Shown: piece by piece, positions 1-9,752 of the stretch
Layout of the letters: every line of letters begins with the position of its first letter
How positions within the stretch are numbered: position 1 is the first letter of the stretch
Assembly (NCBI GenBank): GCA_032718475.1
Contig: JAUCBJ010007537.1
Location: forward strand, 1-44,548
DNA: 44,548 nucleotides
From: Nemertoderma westbladi
Lineage: Eukaryota > Xenacoelomorpha > Nemertodermatida > Nemertodermatidae
Reading direction: 5' to 3'
The notes under the pieces: model-generated
What the model saw: only the letters and a program-made list of their open reading frames with translations
Database searches by the model: none
Told to the model about the DNA's origin: nothing
Made by a program: the position numbers and the translations under genes

Positions 1-386
1 ATATATGTATATAACATAGAAAATTTCATAGTTACCCGCTAGATGACGCTAAACTTTGTCAACTATATACATGTATAACTATTTCTTATACGCAATAATT
101 TTTATTGTCCGTTTAAATCCTTTTTTTTTATTTTTTATGTCCTCCAAAAATTTAATGTTATGTTCCATGCTACCCAGCTACCGGTTTCTCTACTGCTGTT
201 CTCTCAGGCTATCAGTACCAGTATTAGTATATATAGCACTATGTTGCTGTATTGTATGTACAGATGTAGGTATAAAGCAGGTATTTCTGTATTTTAGTAC
301 CGGTACCGGCACCGGTACTGCTGTAGGCCTACTGTATAGCATACCATTTAAATACGGTACTGGTAGGCCTAACGGCTGACCGGTTG
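1..386. other. AT-rich sequence without a recognisable gene
   Basis: No coding signal or repeat array of note. A short stretch near 298-320 alternates ACCGGT-type hexamers, and a GTAGGCCTAC palindrome lies near 323. The 107-codon open frame here starts in low-complexity T-rich sequence and I do not regard it as a gene. Confidence 0.5.
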
Positions 387-958
387 TTTTGGTTAGAAAA
401 TCCCGCCTCTGTAACCTGCTCCTTTCCCCCGCCTCTGTAACCTGCCCCTTTCCCTCAATTAGTTAAATGATCGTTTATTGTTTTGGTTAGAAAATCCCGC
501 CTCTGTAACCTGCTCCTTTCCCTCAATTAGTTAAGTGATCGTTTATTGTTTTGGTTAGGAAATCCCGCCTATGTAACCTGCTCCTTTCTCTCAATTGGTA
601 ATGTTATCGTTTATTGTTTTGGTTAGAAAATCCCGTCTCTGTAACCTGCTCCTTTCCCTGATTTGGTAATGTGACTGTTTATTGTTTTGGTTAGAAAATC
701 CCGCCTCTGTAACCTGCTCCTTTCTCTCAATTGGTAATGTTATCGTTTATTGTTTTGGTTATAAAATCCCGTCTCTGTAACCTGCTCCTTTCCCTCAATT
801 AGTTAAATGATAGTTTATTGTTTTGGTTAGAAAATCCCGCCTCTGTAACCTGCTGCTTTCCCTGATTTGGTAAAGTAACTGTTTATTGTTTTGGTTAGAA
901 AATCCGGCCTTAACCTGCTCCTTTCCATCAATTGGTAATTGTTTTTGGCTATAAAATG
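387..958. repeat. 68-bp minisatellite, about 8 copies
   Basis: The phrase TTTTGGTTAGAAAATCCCGC recurs at 481, 549, 617, 685, 753, 821 and 889, an exact 68-bp step. The first copy is compound, with a duplicated 'CCGCCTCTGTAACCTG' piece near 412-446. The last copy (from about 890) is shortened and diverged. Copies differ by scattered substitutions, for example AATTAGTTAA versus AATTGGTAATG in the spacer. 68 is not a multiple of 3, which argues against coding. Confidence 0.9.
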
Positions 959-1512
959 AGTGTTTTGCTACGGCATGTGGTAATCGATTATCGACAACAA
1001 CCACAAACTATTAAATTTAGAGTCTTTTACCACAGGCGCATATGGAATTCTATCTCATAGTCTATAAATCTTGGAATCATGGAATGTTTTGGCACAGGCA
1101 TAGTGAAACCAACTGTCCGACAGACCAGAAATCAACAAATTTTGAATGTTTTGGCATAGGCATGTTGAAATCAACTGTCTGACAGTCCAGAAATCAGCAG
1201 TCTGACAGTTTGAAGAAATACATACATAAAAAGTCATTAAAAGGACAACAAAAGTCATTAAAAGGACAACAAAAGTCATTAAAAGCACAGTCATTATGCA
1301 CAATTCATAAAAAAAGGAGGACAAAAAAGTCAAATAAAAGGACATAAAAAATCACTGCCTTTCTTATACATACCGCATATATTTCACAATGGGACCAGTG
1401 GCCTAAAATCTGAGAGGAATAGACATGTATATACTGTATGTATAAGTATTTTCAGATACATGTAGTCGTACTGTAGTACTGTACAACGCTCAAAATACAA
1501 ATACTAAGCATC
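959..1512. other. Intergenic sequence with two small tandem repeats
   Basis: No gene recognised. A 62-bp unit beginning GAATGTTTTGGCA occurs twice (from 1082 and 1144) with moderate divergence. A 21-bp unit built on GTCATTAAAAGGACAACAAAA occurs about three times between 1228 and 1290. The minus-strand frame through these is a by-product of the repeats. Confidence 0.55.
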
Positions 1513-2069
1513 TGTCACCTGAACTGGGGTCCTATTATTGTGGACTGTGGTACAGCATTACAGAATGTAGCCTATACCGCAAACAGGCCATTGCTTGGCC
1601 CGGTCCATACGAGTTTATTTGCTTTTAGCTTCGCCAAAAGCGAGGCACCATGGGGCCATAAATAACAGAGGAACAATGATCTCGGTATCACGGTGTAATG
1701 CACCGGGTTACCGATATATTGTTACCTAAGCCGTTATGGACCGTCCCATGACTGTACGGGTAATGACTAGCAGACATGCTGACCTACCTAAAGCTCCCAA
1801 TGCCCTGCCCCTTTAAAGCCTTGCTCAGTGATGCAGAACCAATTAGGCACGATCTCGCCACTAGCGAGACAATGTTACATTGTTCGCAAAGAGCCCAAAC
1901 GTCCCTCCTACTGCTACCCACTAGCTACCCTGTCATCCACTCTACCTCCACTCAGCACATACTTTACCGGTTACAATTAGAGCGGCGAACCATGAAAGAC
2001 TTTTATTTGGCTGGATGCTGATTCTCCGGACTATTATAGTTTGGCCTACAGGGCCACCTCCTATCATTC
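1513..2069 (+). repeat. Dispersed repeat, copy A (557 bp)
   Basis: This segment recurs in inverted orientation at 34285-34849 with very high identity by eye. The shared block begins TGTCACCTGAACTGGGG and ends at CCTCCTATCATTC, with differences confined to a few bases and an 8-bp indel near 2040. Both copies contain an 81-codon frame (1776-2021 here), but it matches no family I recognise and could be fortuitous. The TG start suggests a solo LTR, but there is no convincing CA end or target-site duplication, so the class is unresolved. Weak similarity continues about 25 bp upstream. Confidence 0.8.
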
Positions 2070-2301
2070 TGTGTCATTATATCATTTGCAGGCTATTGTA
2101 TCCGTGACTTTCTATAATGAGGTCTGATACAGCTTACACAGAAAAAGCAATCGTGTTTAAATTTTTAGAGAATTTCAATTTTGAACTATACAGTATATTC
2201 GGTATACTGGCGTTTCGGCCTGAACGTCTGTTACCCAGTATAATCAGATGTGTATGTACAATAGGGATGGTGCGCGAAAAATTTATTTGGCTAGAAACTA
2301 T
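2070..2301. other. Spacer between dispersed repeat and 27-bp satellite
   Basis: AT-rich, with no recognisable gene or repeat. A 72-codon frame from 2117 runs into the satellite and has no supporting features. Confidence 0.5.
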
Positions 2302-5035
2302 AATTGAATACCAAGGTAACGAAGTCCACTATTGAATAAAGGGTAACAAAGTCCCCTATTGAATAAAGGGTAACAAAGTCCCCTATTGAATAAAGGGTAA
2401 CAAAGTCCCCTATCCATATTGAAGAAGTGATAACAAGGTCCCCTATTGAATATCAAGGTAACGAAGTCCACTATTGAATAAAGGGTAACAAAGTCCCCTA
2501 TTGAATAAAGGGTAACAAAGTCCTCTATTGAATAAAGGGTAACAAAGTCCCCTATTGAATAAAGGGTAACAAAGTCCCCTATTGAATAAAGGGTAACAAA
2601 GTCCCCTATTGAATAAAGGGTAACAAAGTCCCCTATCCATATTGAAGAAGTGATAACAAGGTCCCCTATTGAATATCAAGGTAACGAAGTCTACAATTGA
2701 ATAAAGGGTAACAAAGTCCCCTATTGAATAAAGGGTAACAAAGTCCCCTATTGAATAAAGGGTAACAAAGTCCCCTATTGAATAAAGGGTAACAAAGTCC
2801 CCTATTCAATAAAGGGTAACAAAGTCCCCTATTGAATAAAGGGTAACAAAGTCCCCTATTGAATAAAGGGTAACAAAGTCCCCTATCCATATTGAAGAAG
2901 TGATAACAAGGTCCCCTATTGAATATCAAGGTAACGAAGTCCACTATTGAATAAAGGGTAACAAAGTCCCCTATTGAATAAAGGGTAACAAAGTCCCCTA
3001 TTGAATAAAGGGTAACAAAGTCCCCTATTGAATAAAGGGTAACAAAGTCCCCTATTAAATAAAGGGTAACAAAGTCCCCTATTGAATAAAGGGTAACAAA
3101 GTCCCCTGTCCATATTGAAGAAGTGATAACAAGGTCTCCTATTGAATACCAAGGTAACGAAGTCCACTATTGAATAAAGGGTAACAAAGTCCCCTATTGA
3201 ATAAAGGGTAACAAAGTCCCCTATTGAATAAAGTGTAACAAAGTCCCCTATTGAATAAAGTGTAACAAAGTCCACTATTGAATAAAGGGTAACAAAGTCC
3301 CCTATCCATATTGAAGAAGTGATAACAAGGTCCCCTATTGAATATCAAGGTAACGAAGTCCACTATTGAATAAAGGGTAACAAAGTCCCCTATTGAATAA
3401 AGGGTAACAAAGTCCCCTATCCATATTGAAGAAGTGATAACAAGGTCCCCTATTGAATATCAAGGTAACGAAGTCCACTATTGAATAAAGGGTAACAAAG
3501 TCCCCTATTGAATAAAGGGTAACAAAGTCCCCTATTAAATAAAGGGTAACAAAGTCCCCTATTGAATAAAGGGTAACAAAGTCCCCTATCCATATTGAAG
3601 AAGTGATAACAAGGTCTCCTATTGAATACCAAGGTAACGAAGTCCACTATTGAATAAAGTGTAACAAAGTCCCCTATTGAATAAAGGGTAACAAAGTCCC
3701 CTATTGAATAAAGGGTAACAAAGTCCCCTATTGAATAAAGGGTAACAAAGTCCCCTATTGAATAAAGGGTAACAAAGTCCCCTATTAAATAAAGGGTAAC
3801 AAAGTCCCCTATTGAATAAAGGGTAACAAAGTCCCCTATCCATATTGAAGAAGTGATAACAAGGTCTCCTATTGAATACCAAGGTAACGAAGTCCACTAT
3901 TGAATAAAGTGTAACAAAGTCCCCTATTGAATAAAGGGTAACAAAGTCCCCTATTGAATAAAGGGTAACAAAGTCCCCTATTGAATAAAGGGTAACAAAA
4001 TCCTCTATTGAATAAAGGGTAACAAAGTCCCCTATTGAATAAAGGGTAACAAAGTCCCCTATTGAATAAAGGGTAACAAAATCCCCTATTTAATAAAGGG
4101 TAACAAAGTCCCCTATTGAATAAAGGGTAACAAAGTCCCCTATTGAATAAAGGGTAACAAAGTCCCCTATTGAATAAAGGGTAACAAAATCCCCTATTGA
4201 ATAAAGGGTAACAAAGTCCCCTATTGAATAAAGGGTAACAAAGTCCCCTATTGAATAAAGGGTAACAAAGTCCCCTATTGAATACCAAGGTAACGAAGTC
4301 CACTATTGAATAAAGGGTAACAAAGTCCCCTATTGAATAAAGGGTAACAAAGTCCCCTATTGAATAAAGGGTAACAAAGTCCCCTATTGAATACCAAGGT
4401 AACGAAGTCCACTATTGAATAAAGGGTAATAAAGTCCCCTATTGAATAAAGGGTAACAAAGTCCCCTATTGAATAAAGGGTAACAAAGTCCCCTATTGAA
4501 TAAAGGGTAACAAAGTCCCCTATTGAATACCAAGGTAACGAAGTCCACTATTGAATAAAGGGTAACAAAGTCCCCTATTGAATAAAGGGTAACAAAGTCC
4601 CCTATTGAATAAAGGGTAACAAAGTCCCCTATTGAATAAAGGGTAACAAAGTCCCCTATTGAATAAAGGGTAACAAAGTCCCCTATTGAATAAAGGGTAA
4701 CAAAGTCCCCTATTGAATAAAGGGCAACAAAGTCCCCTATTGAATAAAGGGTAACAAAGTCCCCTATTGAATAAAGGGTAACAAAGTCCCCTATTGAATA
4801 AAGGGTAACAAAGTCCCCTATTGAATAAAGGGTAACAAAGTCCCCTATTAAATAAAGGGTAACAAAGTCCCCTATTAAATAAAGGGTAACAAAGTCCCCT
4901 ATTGAATAAAGGGTAACAAAGTCCCCTATTGAATAAAGGGTAACAAAGTCCACTATCCATATTGAAGAAGTGATAACAAGGTCCCCTATTGAATATCAAG
5001 GTAACGAAGTCCACTATTGAATAAAGGGTAACAAG
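2302..5035. repeat. 27-bp satellite, domain 1
   Basis: The monomer contains GGGTAACAAAGTCCCCTATT plus GAATAAA and repeats at exactly 27 bp (for example GGGTAAC at 2341, 2368 and onward). Runs of 2-17 standard monomers are punctuated by a variant block: a CCATATTGAAGAAGTGATAAC monomer followed by one with TATCAAGGTAACGAAGTCCAC or TACCAAGG. This gives a loose higher-order structure of variable length. Because 27 is a multiple of 3, the minus strand stays open with nonapeptide repeats (GLCYPLFNR or DFVTLYSIG). These are not genes. Confidence 0.95.
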
Positions 5036-7462
5036 GTTATGGGGTAACAAGGTGTCCTATTGGATAAAGGGTAACAAGGTCGCATATTGAATAAGGGGTA
5101 ACAAGGTCCCGTATTGAATAAAGGGTAACAAGGTCGCATATTGAATAAGGGGTAACAAGGTCCCGTATTGAATAAAGGGTAACAAAGTCCCCTATTGAAT
5201 AAAGGGTAACAACGTCCCCTATCCATATTGAAGAAGTGATAACAAGGTCCCCTATTGAATATCAAGGTAACGAAGTCCACTATTGAATAAAGGGTAACAA
5301 AGTCCCCTATTGAATAAAGGGTAACAAAGTCCCCTATTGAATAAAGGGTAACAAAGTCCCCTATTGAATAAAGGGTAACAAAGTCCCCTATCCATATTGA
5401 AGAAGTGATAACAAGGTCCCCTATTGAATATCAAGGTAACGAAGTCCACTATTGAATAAAGGGTAACAAAGTCCCCTATTGAATAAAGGGTAACAAAGTC
5501 CCCTATTAAATAAAGGGTAACAAAGTTCCCTATTGAATAAAGGGTAACAAAGTCCCCTATCCATATTGAAGAAGTGATAACAAGGTCTCCTATTGAATAC
5601 CAAGGTAACGAAGTCCACTATTGAATAAAGGGTAACAAAGTCCCCTATTGAATAAAGGGTAACAAAGTCCCCTATTGAATAAAGGGTAACAAGGTCCCCT
5701 ATTGAATAAAGGGTAACAAGGTTATGGGGTAACAAGGTGTCCTATTGGATAAAGGGTAACAAGGTCGCATATTGAATAAGGGGTAACAAGGTCCCGTATT
5801 GAATAAGGGGTAACAAGGTCCTCTATGGAATAAAGGGTAACAAGGTTATGGGGTAACAAGGTGTCCTATTGAATAAAGGGTAACAAGGTCGCATATTGAA
5901 TAAGGGGTAACAAGGTCCCCTATTGAATAAAGGGTAACAAGGTGTCCTATTGAATAAGGGGTAACAAGGTTCCATATTGAATAAGGGGTAACAAGGTCCC
6001 GTATTGAATAAGGGGTAACAAGGTCCTCTATTGAATAAAGGGTAACAAGGTTATGGGGTAACAAGGTGTCCTATTGAATAAAGGGTAACAAGGTCGCCTA
6101 TTGAATAAGGGGTAACAAGGTCCCCTATTGAATAAAGGGTAACAAGGTTCCATATTGAATAAGGGGTAACAAGGTCCCGTATTGAATAAGGGGTAACAAG
6201 GTCCCTATTAAATAAAGGGTAAGAAGGTTATGGGGTAACAAGGTGTCCTATTGAATAAAGGGTAACAAGGTCGCCTATTGAATAAGGGGTAACAAGGTCC
6301 CCTATTGAATAAAGGGTAACAAGGTGTCCTATTGAATAAAGGGTAACAAGGTTCCATATTGAATAAGGGGTAACAAGGTCCCGTATTGAATAAGGGGTAA
6401 CAAGGTCCCTATTAAATAAAGGGTAAGAAGGTTATGGGGTAACAAGGTGTCCTATTGAATAAAGGGTTACAAGGTTATGGGGTAACAAGGTGTCCTATTG
6501 AATAAAGGGTAACAAGGTCGCATATTGAATAAGGGGTAACAAGGTCCCCTATTGAATAAGGGGTAACAAGGTCCCCTATTGAATAAAGGGTAAGAAGGTT
6601 ATGGGGTAACAAGGTGTCCTATTGAATAAAGGGTAACAAGGTCGCATATTGAATAAGGGGTAACAAGGTCCCGTATTGAATAAAGGGTAACAAGGTTATG
6701 GGGTAACAAGGTGTCCTATTGGATAAAGGGTAACAAGGTCGCATATTGAATAAGGGGTAACAAGGTCCCGTATTGAATAAGGGGTAACAAGGTCCCCTAT
6801 TGAATAAAGGGTAAGAAGGTTATGGGGTAACAAGGTGTCCTATTGAATAAAGGGTAACAAGGTCGCATATTGAATAAGGGGTAACAAGGTCCCGTATTGA
6901 ATAAAGGGTAACAAGGTTATGGGGTAACAAGGTGTCCTATTGAATAAAGGGTAACAAGGTTATGGGGTAACAAGGTGTCCTATTGAATAAAGGGTAACAA
7001 GGTCCATATTGAATAAGGGGTAACAAGGTCCCGTATTGAATAAGGGGTAACAAGGTCCCCTATTGAATAAAGGGTAAGAAGGTTATGGGGTAACAAGGTG
7101 TCCTATTGAATAAAGGGTAACAAGGTTATTGGGTAACAAGGTGTCCTATTGAATAAAGGGTAACAAGGTCGCATATTGAATAAGGGGTAACAAGGTCCCC
7201 TATTGAATAAAGGGTAACAAGGTGTCCTATTGAATAAAGGGTAACAAGGTCCCATATTGAATAAGGGGTAACAAGGTCCCGTATTGAATAAGGGGTAACA
7301 AGGTCCCGTATTGAATAAGGGGTAACAGAAGGTCCCCTATTGAATAAAGGGTAAGAAGGTTATGGGAAAACAAGGTGTCTTATTGAATAAAGGGTAACAA
7401 GATCCCCTATTGAATAAAGGTATAAGGTAAACAAGGTGTCCTATTGAATAAGGGGTATCAAG
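5036..7462. repeat. 27-bp satellite, domain 2 (AAGG variant family)
   Basis: From about 5035 the monomer changes from AACAAAG to AACAAGG, and new subtypes appear: GGTCGCATATTG, GGTCCCGTATTG and GGTGTCCTATTG. A short monomer, GGTTATGGGGTAACAAGG, gives a 16-bp step. These subtypes recur in a fixed order (short monomer, GTGTCC, CGCATA, CCCGTA) roughly ten times, a clear higher-order repeat. A brief return to domain 1 monomers occurs at about 5175-5690, indicating segmental exchange. The array decays at 7370-7462. Confidence 0.93.
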
Positions 7463-7700
7463 GTACACTGAATTGAGTGGCTGGGTGTTTTTTTTTTAAA
7501 ACACGAATTTATTATAAACAAATTTACACCAAATTCTTTCGTATTTTTACTTTTTTGCGCTTTAATATAAGGGGGGTACGAATATGGAGTTCGCTGCATT
7601 GAATTGATATGCGGCCTCCATTTCTTATGTGATGTAACAGGTAACTGCCAAAAGAGAAATGAGCTTCGGGTTGTATACTAAGGTCGTGTTTTAAGTTCAT
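7463..7700. other. Spacer, AT-rich
   Basis: Contains a T10 tract and TTTATT near 7508, which reads as AATAAA on the minus strand. That is the nearest canonical poly(A) signal downstream of the minus-strand DMRT3 stop, though it is about 800 bp away. A 60-codon minus-strand frame at 7524-7706 has no recognisable features. Confidence 0.4.
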
Positions 7701-7876
7701 CGTCATAATTATATTAGTTCACCGACATAATTATGTTAATTAATCGACATAATTATGTTAATTAATCGACATAATTATGTTAATTAATCGACATAATTAT
7801 GTTAATTAATCGACATAATTATGTTAATTAATCGACATAATTATGTTAATTAATCGACATAATTATGTTAATTAAT
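7701..7876. repeat. 22-bp palindromic AT-rich array, 8 copies
   Basis: Units start at 7701 (diverged), 7723, 7745, 7767, 7789, 7811, 7833 and 7855, an exact 22-bp step. Each perfect unit holds the 12-bp palindrome ACATAATTATGT and the 8-bp palindrome TTAATTAA. Both contain TAATTA, a homeodomain-type core. Seven perfect copies suggest recent expansion. The array lies about 440-610 bp beyond the DMRT3 stop codon. Confidence 0.95.
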
Positions 7877-8313
7877 CCTTCTTCACCTTTTTTTAAAAGT
7901 TATTTGTTACCCAATAGGTTGCAATAAAATATGAATTATGAAAATTATTGTATTTCTACGGAAACAGATTTCAGTGAAATATTGTGAAATAATTTTTTGG
8001 GACAATATGCGCATGCGCAATGCTCACACTTCTATTATACAATATAACGTCAATGGAAGTAATTATTTAATTAAATACATTGTATACACAGGAGATAAAT
8101 AAGATAGAGACAACTATTTGTAAATATAAGAATATAAATCAACTACAGACAAACAATGTTGAATGAAAAATATAAGAAGAATTAAAGAAGCATAATTAAA
8201 AAAAAAACATTTAATAGGATTAAAGAGTTTAAACAAGCGTGATGTCTCTATGTGATGTTCTACAAACGTGATGTCTTTATGTGATGTTCTACAAACGTGA
8301 TGTTCAAGTCACT
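7877..8313 (-). other. 3' flank or probable 3' UTR of DMRT3
   Basis: Non-coding sequence immediately downstream of the minus-strand stop codon. A roughly 29-bp unit built on GTGATGTTCTACAAACGTGATG repeats imperfectly between 8238 and 8304. No AATAAA is seen on the minus strand in this interval. A weaker ATTAAA occurs near 8212, so the transcript end is uncertain. Confidence 0.4.
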
Positions 8314-9752
8314 TCAGTCACAATATTTTGGTGATGGAAGTTTGTCGCTGTTTGTTTGCGCATGATTGGAAAAGTTGAGGACCCCTGGTGTTATAGGAAG
8401 TAAACCAGGGGCCAAACCCTGCTGGGGTGTTGTGATGCCTTGAGGGGAATGAGTGAAGAGGCACTGAGAGTTAGAAGTACGTGGGGCGACATTGGAGTTG
8501 GGAAGGGGGAAAGGTGAGTTAGGCAGTGGAAAGGAGTTGTTAGGTGGGGAAACATTGGAGATAGGCAATGGAAAATGGTTGTTAGGTAGGGAAATATTGG
8601 AGTTAGGCAATGGGAAATGGTTGTTAGGTAGGGAAATATTGGAGTTAGGCAAAGGGAAATGGTTGGTAGGTAGGGAAACATTGGAGTTAGGCAATGGGAA
8701 CGGGTTGTTAGGTAGGGAAACATTGGAGTTAGGCAATGGGAAAGGGTTGTTAGGTAGGGAAATATTGGAGTTAGGCAATGGGAAAGGGTTGTTAGGTAGG
8801 GAAGTATTGGAGTTAGGCAGGATGCCAGGACGGATGGAGTGACCGCCAAATCCCTGCATCCAGGCCGAATTCATATAGGAGGGTAAATCGAAGGGAGTAA
8901 AAGGGGGGAAACCAGGTGGTAACCCAGCAACCTGTTGTGCTGGTAACCCAGCAACCTGTTGTGCTGGTAACCCAGCAACCTGTTGTGGTATCCCAGCAAC
9001 CTGCTGTGGTAACCCAGCAACCTGTTGTTTGGGCTGCGCGGTAGTCGTATTTACTGTTGGGATGGTAACGACAGGAGCCGATGGTAACCCCATTTGAGGA
9101 CAACTAGTTGCCCCGGGTAACTTGCGGGAACACGCTGTGAATTGCGCTAAATTATTAGCGAATGACATTAGTTGGTTCGTCAAGGCACTGTCCTCCTTTG
9201 TTCTGGTAGTAAAATTATTTCTAACTCCACCCGTAATGTTGGGAGGTGGAGAAGGTAAAACTATTGGTAGAGAGGTACCGGTACCGGAAGCGGTTAATGG
9301 AGGAGACGTGTCTGCAGTTGATGCTGGTGGCCCTGATTGTACAACTGGCCCTGATTGTACAACTGGCCCTGATTGTACAACTGGCCCTGATTGTACAACT
9401 GGCCCTGATTGTACAACTGGCCCTGATTGTACACCTGGTTCTGTCTCAGAAGTTGGCGTTGATTGTGCAGTAGAGGCTGTTGTTAGATCCTTGAGGAGGT
9501 TTTCTGCACTCGAGTGTGAACCTATTTTATACTGCTGACATGTTCTGCTCGATAGCAGTAACTCTATAGCATTGATTATATTTCCGCTGCAGCCCTTAAG
9601 AATAAGTTCCAGAATTTCCTTTTTGTGGTCTGGGAATATTTTGGTGAGAACATCTGTCGGGGGGAGTTTGTCCCCTGTCTCGTCGATATGATTACTGATG
9701 TCCGAAGCCGATAGGCTACTGATGTCGCTAGATACGTCATCAGGTTTGTCGT
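8314..9752 (-). CDS. DMRT3: DMRT3 exon 4 (DMA domain and repetitive C-terminus)
   Basis: The acceptor is AATTTCAG|AC at 9753. It encodes about 478 codons to TGA at 8314-8316. Residues about 209-248 form the DMA domain ([31 protein letters not shown]), closest to DMRT3. Three coding tandem repeats follow: a hexapeptide QSGPVV run (DNA 9329-9438), [15 protein letters not shown] (8929-9030), and a 14-residue [14 protein letters not shown] run (8487-8820). All periods are multiples of 3 (18, 21/24, 42 bp), so copy changes keep frame. A TTG at 9183 is only an internal codon, not a start. Confidence 0.9.

Noticed and set aside
2443-6064. Minus-strand frames with GLCYPLFNR and DFVTLYSIG repeats
   Set aside because: 27-bp satellite in two equivalent frames; not coding.
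8492-9538. Plus-strand frames rich in Gly/Leu or PDCTTG repeats
   Set aside because: Shadows of the repeat-bearing DMRT3 exon 4, which is supported on the minus strand by the DMA domain and splice phases.
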